Both the position numbers and the translations under genes were made by a program. The notes below the pieces were generated by a model that saw nothing but the letters and a program-made list of their open reading frames with translations, had not been told where the DNA came from and ran no database searches. From Actinacidiphila acididurans (lineage in GTDB: Bacteria; Actinomycetota; Actinomycetes; Streptomycetales; Streptomycetaceae), in assembly GCF_016918855.1 (NCBI RefSeq), contig NZ_JADKYB010000005.1, positions 248,001 to 312,000 on the forward strand: DNA of 64,000 nucleotides, read 5' to 3'. Below, piece after piece: positions 54,520 through 63,841 of this stretch. Every line of letters starts with the position of its first letter. The stretch's first letter is position 1.

Positions 54520-55603
54520 GCCGGTGCTCCCCGGCCGTGGCGCCGACGCCCAGGCACCCGCCGCAGTCGTGCGCCTGCGGATAGCCGGCGAGGGCGGCCA
54601 GGTGGTGGTGCTCGGGCAGCCGCAGCCCGGTCAGGTCCCGGTGGCCGCCCGAGGGGGCGGTGAGCACGGCGAGCTGAGCGGTCAGTGCCTGGCGCAGGTG
54701 GTTGCCGGCGACCACCTCGGTGCGCTGCCCGGCGCCGTCACGGACGTGGATGGCGTGGGTGTTCTTGTAGTCGTGGCCGGTCTGGTAACCGGGCTCGAAG
54801 ACCAGGGTGACCCGGGTCCCGGAGGCGAGGACGGCCTCGGCGAACCGGTAGCGCAACTCGGAGCCGAACGGTATGTGGCCGAGGGCGATACGGCGCCGGG
54901 CCACCGAATAGCTGAAGGCGTCGCCGGCGGCGCGCGGATGACCGACCCGGCCGTGCACGGAGGAGTACAACTCGATCTCCGGCAGATCCCCGCCCCCGCC
55001 GACGACCCGCATTTCCGGGGTGACCAGCACGGGCGGGGTACGCAGATAACGCTCGTATTCGGTGCGGGGCACAATGGCACGGACGACGGCCAGCATATGC
55101 AGCCATTCATAGCCGACGGCTCCGTAGTGGGCGTCGACGAATCGGCCGCGGGCGATGTCGCGGTCGCGGTTCTTGGTGAATTCCACCGTGATCCGCGTAA
55201 TACGGTCGCCGGGCCCGGAATCGACCGCGGACCGGAGAATCCGGGCGAAGTGGTGGACGGCGGGACTGTGCGCGTAGATGTCGTTGACGGCCACCCGGGC
55301 CCGGGGGTGCTCGGCCAGCAGGCGGAGCAGGGCGGGCAGGTCGCGGGGCGGACAGGCGGGCTGTTCGAGCAGCACCCGGGCCGCCGGATCGAGCCGCAAC
55401 AGGCGGCGGACCAGCGGCAGATGCAATGGCCCCGGATCGGCGACGACCCAGGCGTCGACCGAGCCGGGCGCGGCCACCTCGGTGACGTCACCGGCATCGG
55501 CGGCGCCACCAGGGGCGACGGTCAGCACGCGGTGACCTTCTGCCCTCAACTGTGCGGTGCAGCGGGCGCCCGCCGCACCTAGTCCAACAACGGCAACTCT
55601 CAT
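54509..55603 (-). CDS. Gfo/Idh/MocA-like oxidoreductase
   Basis: A 364-residue protein with an N-terminal Rossmann domain: RVAVVGLGAAGARCTAQL gives the GxGxxG-type loop as GLGAAG. ARVLLEQPACPPRDLPALLRLL follows as the usual lysine/proline region, with EQP in place of EKP. The C-terminal alpha/beta domain has VAVNDIYAHSPAVHHFARI and GFGSELRYRF-like strands. The family uses NAD(P) to oxidise sugars or similar compounds. The catalytic Lys of the EKP motif is replaced by Gln, so activity is uncertain. Start is ATG 55603. The 3' end overlaps the ribbon-helix-helix gene by 11 bases. Confidence 0.78.
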   Translation of the reverse strand: MRVAVVGLGAAGARCTAQLRAEGHRVLTVAPGGAADAGDVTEVAAPGSVDAWVVADPGPLHLPLVRRLLRLDPAARVLLEQPACPPRDLPALLRLLAEHPRARVAVNDIYAHSPAVHHFARILRSAVDSGPGDRITRITVEFTKNRDRDIARGRFVDAHYGAVGYEWLHMLAVVRAIVPRTEYERYLRTPPVLVTPEMRVVGGGGDLPEIELYSSVHGRVGHPRAAGDAFSYSVARRRIALGHIPFGSELRYRFAEAVLASGTRVTLVFEPGYQTGHDYKNTHAIHVRDGAGQRTEVVAGNHLRQALTAQLAVLTAPSGGHRDLTGLRLPEHHHLAALAGYPQAHDCGGCLGVGATAGEHRLTG

Positions 55604-55913
55604 GACGGATCACTTCCCCCGTGGAAGCCGGAGGACGGATTCCGAAAATGTTGCCCCGGTTCCCGCACCTCCGTACTGTGCGCCGCGAACAGCGCATTTT
55701 CGTCGCGTCGCGCAGATTACCAACACGACTCGCCACAAGAGGGCGGGACGTGAGCCGAATCACAACGGAATAGCAGGAACGCAAGGAACCGGCAGATAAA
55801 TGCGCCGCACAACCGCACGCGAACCGGTGCGGTTGTGCGGCGCCGTTCCGCACGAGCATGACGGGTGAGTGCTACGAACTCCCCGAACTATGAGCTCCCC
55901 GAACTCCTCGACC
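55604..55913. other. Interval between the oxidoreductase and the NCS2 permease genes
   Basis: These 310 bases hold the Gfo/Idh gene's promoter and a very long hairpin (55802-55843) that acts as the terminator of the permease transcript. The centre (55690-55800) is relatively A/T-rich. No gene is supported. Confidence 0.5.
55802..55843 (-). terminator. Terminator of the NCS2 permease gene
   Basis: A perfect 17-bp stem (55802-55818 with 55827-55843) with an 8-base loop. On the minus strand it is followed by the A/T-rich ATTTATCT, so it should end transcription of the permease. Confidence 0.8.
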
Positions 55914-57368
55914 TCACACGAGGCCGAGGGACGGCATGAGGTAGTAGAAGGCGAACACCGCGCTGACCACGTAGAGCGCGACGGGCACCTCGCGCCAGCG
56001 GCCGGTGGCCAGGCGCAGCAGGCAGAAGGTGAGGAAGCCGATGCCGATGCCGTTGGTGATCGAGTAGGTGAACGGCATCAGCACCATCGTCAGGAACGCC
56101 GGAACGGCGATGGTGAAGTCGCTCCAGTCGATCTCCCGCACCGAGCCGGCCAGGATCAGGAAGCCGACCGCGACCAGCGCGGGGGTGGCGGCCTGGGCGG
56201 GCACCATGGTGGCCAGCGGGGTGAGGAACAGGGCGAGGACGAACATCAGCCCGGTGACGACGCTGGCCAGTCCGGTCCGGGCGCCTTCGCCGACCCCCGC
56301 GGTGGACTCCACGAAGCAGGTGTTGGCCGAGGAGGAGCTGGCCCCGCCGGCGGCCGTGGCGATGCCGTCGATCATCAGCACCTTGTTGATGCCGGGCAGG
56401 TCGCCCCTGGCGTCGAGCAGGCCGGCCTTGTCGCTGACGCCGAGGATGGTGCCCATGGCGTCGAAGAAGCAGGACAGCAGCACCGTGAAGACGAACAGCA
56501 CGCCGGTGAGCACGCCCACCTCGTGGAAGCCGCCGAACAGGCTGACGTGGCCGATCAGGCCGAAGTCGGGGGTGGAGACCGGCTTGCCGGGCCACTTGGG
56601 GACGGTCAGGCCCCAGGAGGCGGCGGGGACGTGGGCGGCGGCGTTCACGATCAGCGCCAGCACGGTCATGCCGACGATGGACAGCAGGATCGCGCCGGGC
56701 ACCTTGCGGATCATCAGGGCGAGGGTGAGCAGGGCGCCGAGGATGAAGATCAGTACCGGCCAGCCGTGCAGATGGCCGTCGGTGCCGAGCTGAAGCGGCA
56801 CCGTGGTGTGGGCGGCGTCCGGGATCCGGGTGACGAAACCGGAGTCCACCAGGCCGATGAGCATGATGAACAGGCCGATGCCGATGGCGATGCCCTTGCG
56901 CAGGCCGAGCGGGACGGCGTTCATGACCCGCTCGCGCAGGCCGGTGGCGACCAGCACCATGATCGCCAGGCCGGCGAGGACCACCATGCCCATCGCGTCG
57001 GGCCAGCTCATCTTGGGGGCGAGCTGGAGGGCGACCACGGTGTTGACGCCGAGGCCGGCGGCGAGGGCGATCGGGACATTGCCGATCACGCCCATCAGCA
57101 GGGTGGTGAATGCGGCGGTGACCACGGTGGCCGTGACGAGCTGGCCGCCGCTGAGGTGGTGGCCGTATTTGTCCACCGCGGACCCGAGGATGATCGGGTT
57201 CAGCACGATGATGTACGCCATCGCGAAGAAGGAGGCCAGACCGCCGCGGATCTCGCGGGGGATGGTCGAGCCGCGTTCGGAGATGCGGAAATAGCGGTCC
57301 AGGCCGGTGGCGGGCGGGCGGCCGGACGGCTGCCGCGTGTCGACCGGAGCGGGGGCCGATATGGACAT
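55914..57368 (-). CDS. NCS2-type purine permease
   Basis: A 484-residue membrane protein with about 12-14 helices. The family features are FRISERGSTIPREIRGGLASFFAMAYIIVLNP, ALAAGLGVNTVVALQLAP and GTDGHLHGWPV, then a later signature ATAAGGASSSSANTCFVESTAGVGEGARTGLAS, typical of the AzgA-like hypoxanthine/guanine/adenine proton symporters. ATG 57368 (MSISAPAPV) has AGAGGA ten bases upstream; 23 residues upstream in the open frame look non-coding. The promoter region has two TGAACA boxes. It is divergent from the DUF2530 gene. Confidence 0.9.
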   Translation of the reverse strand: MSISAPAPVDTRQPSGRPPATGLDRYFRISERGSTIPREIRGGLASFFAMAYIIVLNPIILGSAVDKYGHHLSGGQLVTATVVTAAFTTLLMGVIGNVPIALAAGLGVNTVVALQLAPKMSWPDAMGMVVLAGLAIMVLVATGLRERVMNAVPLGLRKGIAIGIGLFIMLIGLVDSGFVTRIPDAAHTTVPLQLGTDGHLHGWPVLIFILGALLTLALMIRKVPGAILLSIVGMTVLALIVNAAAHVPAASWGLTVPKWPGKPVSTPDFGLIGHVSLFGGFHEVGVLTGVLFVFTVLLSCFFDAMGTILGVSDKAGLLDARGDLPGINKVLMIDGIATAAGGASSSSANTCFVESTAGVGEGARTGLASVVTGLMFVLALFLTPLATMVPAQAATPALVAVGFLILAGSVREIDWSDFTIAVPAFLTMVLMPFTYSITNGIGIGFLTFCLLRLATGRWREVPVALYVVSAVFAFYYLMPSLGLV

Positions 57369-57451
57369 GCGAAAGGTCCTCTGGGGGTACGGGGACGCTC
57401 GCTTTGTGCGATCGTACGAATAATCCAGGCCGAACACCTGACCGCTTCAGT

Positions 57452-57468
57452 TGAACAGACAATGAACA
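57452..57468. promoter_or_regulatory. Direct repeat TGAACA upstream of the purine permease
   Basis: TGAACA occurs at 57452-57457 and 57463-57468, an 11-bp period, in the A/T-richest stretch between the permease and DUF2530 genes. It could be a regulator site for purine control of the permease. Confidence 0.35.
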
Positions 57469-57568
57469 AAAATGCGAATCTCCGCGTGTAGACACCTGGC
57501 GCCGCGGTCGCCCCGGTTATCCACAGGCACTCCGGCGCCGCCACCGCCCCCCCGCATACGATGGCCCC

Positions 57569-57850
57569 ATGAGCAAGCAGCGAACTCCCCTGCGCGAGGC
57601 CCCGGAGCCCCTGGAGGCCAACGACGTGGCCACCGTCATGGTCGGCACCGCGGTGTGGTTCGTGCTGTTCGTCGTGCAGCTCCCCTTCTACGGGTGGTAC
57701 TCCGACCACGGCCACACCTGGTTCATCTGGACCTGCCTGGCCGGTGGCTGCCTGGGCCTGGTCGGCCTGAAGTACGTCACCTCCCGCCGTGACGCGATAC
57801 GCCGGGCCGCCGCCGCCCGCGCGCAGGAGGACGGCCGCATATCCGGCTGA
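57569..57850 (+). CDS. DUF2530 membrane protein
   Basis: A 93-residue protein with two transmembrane segments (VMVGTAVWFVLFVVQLPF and WFIWTCLAGGCLGLVGLKYV) joined by a short loop YGWYSDHGHT, and a basic C terminus. This is the actinobacterial DUF2530 family, whose role is not known. The start is ATG 57569, preceded by GGCCCC and without a clear ribosome binding site. It is between the purine permease (divergent) and the P-type ATPase (same direction, 116 bases), so it could be co-transcribed with the ATPase. Confidence 0.88.
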   Translation: MSKQRTPLREAPEPLEANDVATVMVGTAVWFVLFVVQLPFYGWYSDHGHTWFIWTCLAGGCLGLVGLKYVTSRRDAIRRAAAARAQEDGRISG

Positions 57851-57966
57851 CCCCACCGGCCCGCCGACCCGGCTGACACCGCCTCCAGCGGCACGTCCGA
57901 CACCGCGAAACGGTCGCAAGCCCTCACAAGGGGTGGAAGCGACTTGGCCCACGTACCGTCGAACCC

Positions 57967-60372
57967 ATGACGGAACGCACGCACACCGAGGTCGCCGCCC
58001 GCCGTCCCGGGCTCAGCGCGGCCGAGGTCGCGGAGCGCGTGGCACGCGGCGAGGTCAACGACGTACCCGTCCGGTCCTCCCGCTCGGTCACCGGCATCGT
58101 GCGTGCGAACGTGTTCACCCGGTTCAACGCGATCATCGGTGTGCTGTTCCTGATCATCCTGATGGTCGGCCCCATCCAGGACGGGCTGTTCGGCATCGTC
58201 ATCGTGGCCAACACCGCGATCGGCATCGTCCAGGAGCTGCGGGCCAAGCGGACCCTGGACAGCCTGGCGGTGATCGGCGAGGCCCGGCCCACCGTGCGGC
58301 GGGACGGCGCGGCCGTGCGCATCCCCACCTCCGGCATCGTGCTCGGCGACCTGATCGAGCTCGGCCCGGGCGACAAGGTGGTGGTCGACGGCGAGACCGC
58401 GGAGGCCGACGGGCTGGAGATCGACGAGTCGCTGCTCACCGGGGAGACGGAGCCGGTGATCAAGCGGGACGGCGATCCGGTGATGTCGGGCAGCTTCGTG
58501 GTGGCCGGCGGCGGGGCGTTCACCGCGACCAGGGTAGGCCGGGAGGCGTACGCGGCGCGGCTGGCCGAGGAGGCGTCCCGGTTCACCCTGGTGAACTCCG
58601 AGCTGCGCGGCGGCATCAGCCGGATCCTGAAGTACGTGACCTGGCTGATGGTGCCGACCGCGGTGGGGCTGGTCATCAGCCAGTTCACGGTGGAGAGCCA
58701 CGACTGGCGGGAGTCCGTGCGGCGCACGATCGGTGGCATCACGCCGATGGTGCCGGAGGGGCTGGTGCTGCTGACCTCGATGGCCTTCGCGATCGGCGTG
58801 ATCCGGCTCGGCCGCAGACAGTGCCTGGTGCAGGAGCTGCCCGCGATCGAGGGGCTGGCCCGGGTCGACACGGTGTGCCTGGACAAGACCGGCACCCTCA
58901 CCGAGGGCGGCATGGACGTCACCGAGCTGCGGACGCTCGACGGCGCCGACCGGGACCGCGCGGCGCGGGCGCTGGCCGCGCTGGGCGGCGTCGAGTCGCG
59001 GCCCAACGCCAGCCTCCAGGCGATCATCGACGCCTACCCGCCGGCCGGGGCGGACGGCTGGCGGTGCACGGCGGCGCTGCCGTTCAGCTCGGCGCGCGGC
59101 TACAGCGGGGCGGCGTTCGCCGAGCCGGGCGGCGGGGCGGGCACCTGGCTGCTGGGCGCGCCCGACGTGCTGCTGCCGGACGGGCACCCGGCACTGGCCG
59201 AGGCGGACCGGCTGGGCGGCACAGGGCTGCGGGTGCTGCTGCTGTCCCGGTCCGAGCGGGCGCCGGGCGACCCGCGGGCGGCGCGGGCGGTCGACCCGCA
59301 GGCGCTGGTCGTGCTGGAGCAGCGGCTGCGGCCGGACGCGGCGGACACCTTGCGGTACTTCGCCGAGCAGGACGTACGGACGAAGGTGATCTCGGGGGAC
59401 AACGCGCGGTCGGTGGGCGCGGTGGCGGGCAAGCTGGGGCTGCCGGGGGCCGAGCGCCCGGTGGACGCGCGGCGGCTGCCCCGGGAGCGGGAAGCGATGG
59501 CGGCGGCGGTGGAGGAGGGCTCGGTGTTCGGCCGGGTCACGCCGCAGCAGAAGCGGGAGATGGTCGGGGCGCTCCAGTCGCGCGGTCACCATGTGGCGAT
59601 GACCGGTGACGGGGTCAACGACGTGCTGGCGCTGAAGGACGCCGACATCGGGGTGGCGATGGGCTCGGGTTCGGAGGCGACGCGGGCGGTGGCGCAGATC
59701 GTGCTGCTCGACAACAGTTTCACGTCGCTGCCGTCGGTGGTGGCCGAGGGCAGGCGGGTGATCGGCAACATCACCCGGGTCGCCACGCTGTTCCTGACCA
59801 AGACGGTGTTCTCGGTGCTGCTGGCGCTGCTGGTGGTGTTCTGGCAGATCCCGTACCCGTTCCTGCCGCGGCATCTGACACTGCTGTCGACACTGACCAT
59901 CGGGGTGCCGGCGTTCTTCCTGGCGCTGGCGCCGAACAGGGAGCGGGCCAGACCGCAGTTCGTGCGGCGGGTGCTGCGGTACGCGACGCCCGCGGGGGTG
60001 ATCTGCGGGCTGGCGGCCTTCGCCACGTATCTGGTGGCGCGGCACCACTACACCGGTGCGGGGGCGCTGAACGCCGAGACCAGCGCGGCCACGCTGGCGC
60101 TGTTCCTGCTGGAGCTGTGGGTGCTGGCGATCGTGGCCCGCCCCTACACCTGGTGGCGGATCGTGCTGGTGCTGGCGATGGTGGCCGGATTCGGGGTGGT
60201 GCTGGTGGTGCCCGCGTTGCAGCGGTTCTTCGCGCTGAAGCTGGTGGGCGAGCAGGTGCCGTGGACGGCGGTGGCCATCGTGGCCGTGGCCGGGGTGGCC
60301 CTGGAGGTGGCGTGGTCCTGGGTGCGCCGCCGCGAGCCCAAAGCCCTCGCGGCGGCGGCCGCGTCGTCCTGA
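57967..60372 (+). CDS. P-type cation-transporting ATPase (CtpE-like)
   Basis: An 801-residue membrane pump. The phosphorylation motif DKTGTLT is present, as are SLLTGETEPV (actuator loop) and TGDGVNDVLALKDADIG (P-domain hinge). N-terminal helices (GIVRANVFTRFNAIIGVLFLII), four helices around the actuator, and six C-terminal helices make about 10 in all. The nucleotide-binding domain is short. The layout resembles mycobacterial CtpE, a calcium-type transporter, rather than heavy-metal ATPases, as there is no CPC motif. The start ATG 57967 follows GACTTGGCCCACGTACCG. Substrate is inferred, not shown. Confidence 0.9.
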   Translation: MTERTHTEVAARRPGLSAAEVAERVARGEVNDVPVRSSRSVTGIVRANVFTRFNAIIGVLFLIILMVGPIQDGLFGIVIVANTAIGIVQELRAKRTLDSLAVIGEARPTVRRDGAAVRIPTSGIVLGDLIELGPGDKVVVDGETAEADGLEIDESLLTGETEPVIKRDGDPVMSGSFVVAGGGAFTATRVGREAYAARLAEEASRFTLVNSELRGGISRILKYVTWLMVPTAVGLVISQFTVESHDWRESVRRTIGGITPMVPEGLVLLTSMAFAIGVIRLGRRQCLVQELPAIEGLARVDTVCLDKTGTLTEGGMDVTELRTLDGADRDRAARALAALGGVESRPNASLQAIIDAYPPAGADGWRCTAALPFSSARGYSGAAFAEPGGGAGTWLLGAPDVLLPDGHPALAEADRLGGTGLRVLLLSRSERAPGDPRAARAVDPQALVVLEQRLRPDAADTLRYFAEQDVRTKVISGDNARSVGAVAGKLGLPGAERPVDARRLPREREAMAAAVEEGSVFGRVTPQQKREMVGALQSRGHHVAMTGDGVNDVLALKDADIGVAMGSGSEATRAVAQIVLLDNSFTSLPSVVAEGRRVIGNITRVATLFLTKTVFSVLLALLVVFWQIPYPFLPRHLTLLSTLTIGVPAFFLALAPNRERARPQFVRRVLRYATPAGVICGLAAFATYLVARHHYTGAGALNAETSAATLALFLLELWVLAIVARPYTWWRIVLVLAMVAGFGVVLVVPALQRFFALKLVGEQVPWTAVAIVAVAGVALEVAWSWVRRREPKALAAAAASS

Positions 60373-60454
60373 ATCGTCCTGACGAGAGGGGCACCCGGCC
60401 GCCCCGACCCGCTCGGGCCGCTCGCCCCGGGCCGCCCGAGCCGGACAGCGCCGG

Positions 60455-63400
60455 TCAGTCGAACCAGCGCGCCTCGGCCAGTTCGTCGGTGCGGGTCGGG
60501 TCCTCCAGCAGCGCGGCCAGTTCGAAGCGCCGCTGCCAGTGCCCGGTGGCCCAGGCCAGGCCAGCGGCGACGCCTTCGACGGTGGCGGCGTGCAGGGTGC
60601 CGTCGATCCAGCGCCAGTCGAGTTCGACGTTGCCGGTGACGAGGAGTTCCTCGTGCTCGATGTACTCGCTGGGGGCGCCGGGCAGCAGGTCGTGGACGGC
60701 CGGCAGCACCTCGTGCGGCTCGCCCTCGGAGATCACCTCGGCCTCCACCGCCTCGCTGAGCCGCCGGACCTGGAACAGCTCGGCCAGCGCGCCGGCCAGC
60801 CGGGGCGGGACCGGCAGCAGCGGCCGGCCCGCGGTCAGCGGGAGCAGGTCGGGGGCGTCGGCGACCAGGGCGTCGGCGGCGTCCACCACCTCGGGGACCC
60901 CGTCCACGACGGCCCGCAGGTCCTCCGGGAGCAGGTTGATCTGCTCGGGGTCGAGGTCGGCCAGCGCCGCGTAGAGCCGGTGGAGCTGGGCGGGGGTGAC
61001 GGGACGGTCCGGGTCGGCGAGCCGGGCCAGGAGTTCGGCGGGGCCGCCCGGCTCGGACAGCAGGGCCGGCACGGAGGTGCGTACCCCCAGGGCCCGCAGC
61101 ACCTGCTCGTCCACCTCGGTGTCGGTCTCGGCCTCGTCGTAGAGTCCGGCCAGCAGCCGGTCGCCGCCGGCCGCGCGCAGCCCGACCGGCCGGCGGCCGT
61201 CCAGCACGGGGTGGTCGCGCAGCCACCAGGCGGCGTGCGGGCGTACCGACTCGGTGGTGCCGTCCGGCAGCAGCACCCGTACGGGGGCGGTGATCGCCTC
61301 CCGCAGCGGCGGCCGGGACAGCAGGGCCAGCGCCTGCGGCCAGGCGTCGTCGTCCACCAGGTCCAGGTCGCGCACCCCGACGATCTCGGTGGCCACCGGC
61401 GGCACATCGGTCTCGGGCAACTGGTCGAGGACGTCCTCGCACCACACGTCCACCGCGTCCAGCAGGCCGACGTCGTCCGGCTCGGCCCAGTCGCTGTCGC
61501 GCGGTTCGAGGTCGTCGGGGTCGAGCACCACGTCGGCGGCGCGCACCAGGGCGAAGGTGGCGAGCACCCCGACCGCGGTGAGCGGCTGCTCGCCCCAGCG
61601 CTGGGCGAATTCGGCGTCCACCGCGGCGAGTTCGCCCTCGCGCAGCACGGCCTCCAGCGGGCTGCCGGGCAGCACGAGTTCGCCGGCCGGGGCGAGTTCG
61701 CCGTCCTCGTCGGGCAGGGCGAGCGCGGACAGCCACGGTTCGTCGCCGGGGGCGAGCCCGGCGGCCCTGGCCAGGCTCAGCACGGTGTCGGCGAGCTCCT
61801 CGGAGTCCAGTCCGCCCTCGTCGTCCCAGGCGGGGCGGTCCTCGTCCAGCGAGGCGGCGACGGCGGCCCGTACCTGCGGCGTGTTCAGTACGGCCCGCGG
61901 GGTGGCCGGGGCGGCGCCCAGCTTCTCCAGCAGCGGGTGGGCGGCGTCGGGGTGGGCGACCCGCAGGCCGAGCCGGGCCAGCACCTCCGGTTCCAGGTCG
62001 GCGGCGTCCTCGCCGCGCACCGGCAGCAGCACCTGCCGGGGGCCGACCACCGTACGGCCGTCGCCGAGCGGTACGGGCAGGCCGCTGAGGACCTCGGCGT
62101 CGGTGCCGGCCAGGGCGTCGTAGAGCCGGTACCACCAGTCGGCGGGGCGTTCGGCGCCGGCCAGCCGGTCGATGGCGTCGGCGAGGGTGAGGCGGGCGAC
62201 GCCGAGCTGGCGCAGCGCGGGGCGCCGTTCGAGGGTGGAAGGCAGCAGGGTGGGCAGCACCTCGGCCAGCACCCGCACGGCCTCGGCGGTGGCGCTCTCG
62301 ACGATCTCGGCCTCGCGCGGCCGCAGCGCGCGGCCCTCGCCGGCCAGCGGCCCGCCGTCCTCGTCCCAGGAGACGGTCTCCGGCTCGGCCCCGGTGGTCT
62401 CGGCGGCGCGCGGCAGGAAGGGCGTGCGCGGCAGCTCTGCGAGGATGCGGCGGCGCAGTTCCGCGTCCAGCTCGCCCTTGCCGAGCGGGCCGGGCACCAG
62501 GTCCACCACCCCGGTGGACACCGGCCGCCAGGTGGCGAGCAGCGTCACGTAGGACTCGGCGGCGCGCGCCAGCAGGAAGTCGGTGAGCGGGCCGGGAGCG
62601 GCGTGCCGGCGGGTCGGGTCGAGCGGGAAGGTGGCCAGCAGCAGCGCGGGCAGGCCGAGCGGTTCGTCGGTGGGCGTCGGGGCGTGCACCACGTCCGCGG
62701 TGTGCGGGGCGACCGGGGCGCCCTCCGCGTCCACCGGCACGGCCCAGGTCACCGACCAGACCGGGCGCAGCCGCTCCTCCACGGGGCGGTCGGCGAGCAG
62801 TTCCGGCGCGAGCGCGCCCGCGGCGGAGGTCACCCGCCAGCGCACCGGCTCGGGCCGCGCGCTGTCCTCGACCACCACGTCGCCGCCGTCGAGTTCGCGG
62901 CGGCTCAGCGTCCGCACGCCGGCGGAGGTCTCGATCACCACTTCGGCCAGGCCCGGCAGGGCGAGCAGCAGGGCGTCGTCCACGGCGGACAGCAGACGGT
63001 TCGTCAGGTCCTGGGCGGCCCCGTCGCGCAGCGGCAGGATCACCACGGTGTCGTACGGCTCGGGCGCACGCCCCTCGGCGGGGAACGGCAGCCGCAGCAG
63101 CGGTACGTGGCCGTCGCGGCGGCGCAGTTCCTCGGCCAGGCCCGGGATCGCGGCGGCCAGGTCACGGGCCTCGGGCAGCGACCAGCGCACGCCCCCGGTG
63201 CGGCTGACGACCGCGGGCTCGTCGCTGACCGCCAGGACCGCGGCGAAGCCGACACCGAAGCGGCCGACCGCGGCCGCGCCGTCGTCGCGCTTGGCGGAGG
63301 CGCGCAGGGTGGACAGCGACTCCACGGCCGCCGGGTCCAGCGGGGCGCCGGTGTTGGCGGCGGCCAGCACCGCGGGCTCGTCGGCGGTGGCCTCGTGGAG

Positions 63401-63643
63401 GGTCAGCCGCAGCCGCCCGGGCACGCCGGCCCGTACGGCGGCGTCGGCGGCGTTCTGGGCCAGCTCCACGACCAGCCGGTCGCGGTGGCCGCCGAGGGCG
63501 AGGTCCTCCTCGGCGTTGGCGTCCTCACGGAAGCGGGCCGCCGAGGCGGACCAGGAAGTGAGAACGGCCTGGCGCAGCGCTGCCGTGCGGAAGGGATCGG
63601 GGTGGCCTTCCGGGGATGTGCGGATCACGCCTGCGCGGGTCAC
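60455..63643 (-). CDS. Large GHKL ATPase with sacsin/Hsp90-like N-terminal domain
   Basis: A 1062-residue soluble protein. The N-terminal domain (about 35-260) carries GHKL motifs: VVELAQNAADAAVRAG (N box with Asn), VLAAANTGAPLDP (G1), and AVGRFGVGFAAVLAVSDEP (G2). This is the sacsin N-terminal ATP-binding-like arrangement, related to Hsp90. The rest (about 270-1060) has Leu/Ala/Asp-rich, repeat-like segments without recognisable domain motifs. Proteins of this size occur in many actinobacteria, annotated as Hsp90-like chaperones, but function is not established. The ATG 63643 is preceded by GGAAGGCC. A separate gene on the same strand ends about 200 bases upstream. Confidence 0.82.
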   Translation of the reverse strand: MTRAGVIRTSPEGHPDPFRTAALRQAVLTSWSASAARFREDANAEEDLALGGHRDRLVVELAQNAADAAVRAGVPGRLRLTLHEATADEPAVLAAANTGAPLDPAAVESLSTLRASAKRDDGAAAVGRFGVGFAAVLAVSDEPAVVSRTGGVRWSLPEARDLAAAIPGLAEELRRRDGHVPLLRLPFPAEGRAPEPYDTVVILPLRDGAAQDLTNRLLSAVDDALLLALPGLAEVVIETSAGVRTLSRRELDGGDVVVEDSARPEPVRWRVTSAAGALAPELLADRPVEERLRPVWSVTWAVPVDAEGAPVAPHTADVVHAPTPTDEPLGLPALLLATFPLDPTRRHAAPGPLTDFLLARAAESYVTLLATWRPVSTGVVDLVPGPLGKGELDAELRRRILAELPRTPFLPRAAETTGAEPETVSWDEDGGPLAGEGRALRPREAEIVESATAEAVRVLAEVLPTLLPSTLERRPALRQLGVARLTLADAIDRLAGAERPADWWYRLYDALAGTDAEVLSGLPVPLGDGRTVVGPRQVLLPVRGEDAADLEPEVLARLGLRVAHPDAAHPLLEKLGAAPATPRAVLNTPQVRAAVAASLDEDRPAWDDEGGLDSEELADTVLSLARAAGLAPGDEPWLSALALPDEDGELAPAGELVLPGSPLEAVLREGELAAVDAEFAQRWGEQPLTAVGVLATFALVRAADVVLDPDDLEPRDSDWAEPDDVGLLDAVDVWCEDVLDQLPETDVPPVATEIVGVRDLDLVDDDAWPQALALLSRPPLREAITAPVRVLLPDGTTESVRPHAAWWLRDHPVLDGRRPVGLRAAGGDRLLAGLYDEAETDTEVDEQVLRALGVRTSVPALLSEPGGPAELLARLADPDRPVTPAQLHRLYAALADLDPEQINLLPEDLRAVVDGVPEVVDAADALVADAPDLLPLTAGRPLLPVPPRLAGALAELFQVRRLSEAVEAEVISEGEPHEVLPAVHDLLPGAPSEYIEHEELLVTGNVELDWRWIDGTLHAATVEGVAAGLAWATGHWQRRFELAALLEDPTRTDELAEARWFD

Positions 63644-63841
63644 GTACGGCCTTCCGTTGCGGGGTCCGGCCCCTGGCGGGGCCCTGCACCGCCTGACGGT
63701 ACCGCCATTCGGCCCGTCGCGGGCGCGGGGCCGGTACGACCGCGGCCGGCCGCCCGGAGCGGGCCCGGACCAGCGGGAAGCGGCACGCCCGCGGCACCTG
63801 GCGCCGGGAAACGCGAACCCCGGGCCCAGGCGCCGGAGAAC

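Noticed and set aside
55869..57491. 540-codon plus-strand frame opposite the purine permease
   Set aside because: It is acidic, His/Gln/Gly-rich and antisense to a clear membrane protein, a typical mirror of hydrophobic codons.
57688..60048. 786-codon minus-strand frame opposite the P-type ATPase
   Set aside because: Antisense to an enzyme with all motifs intact; no domain of its own.
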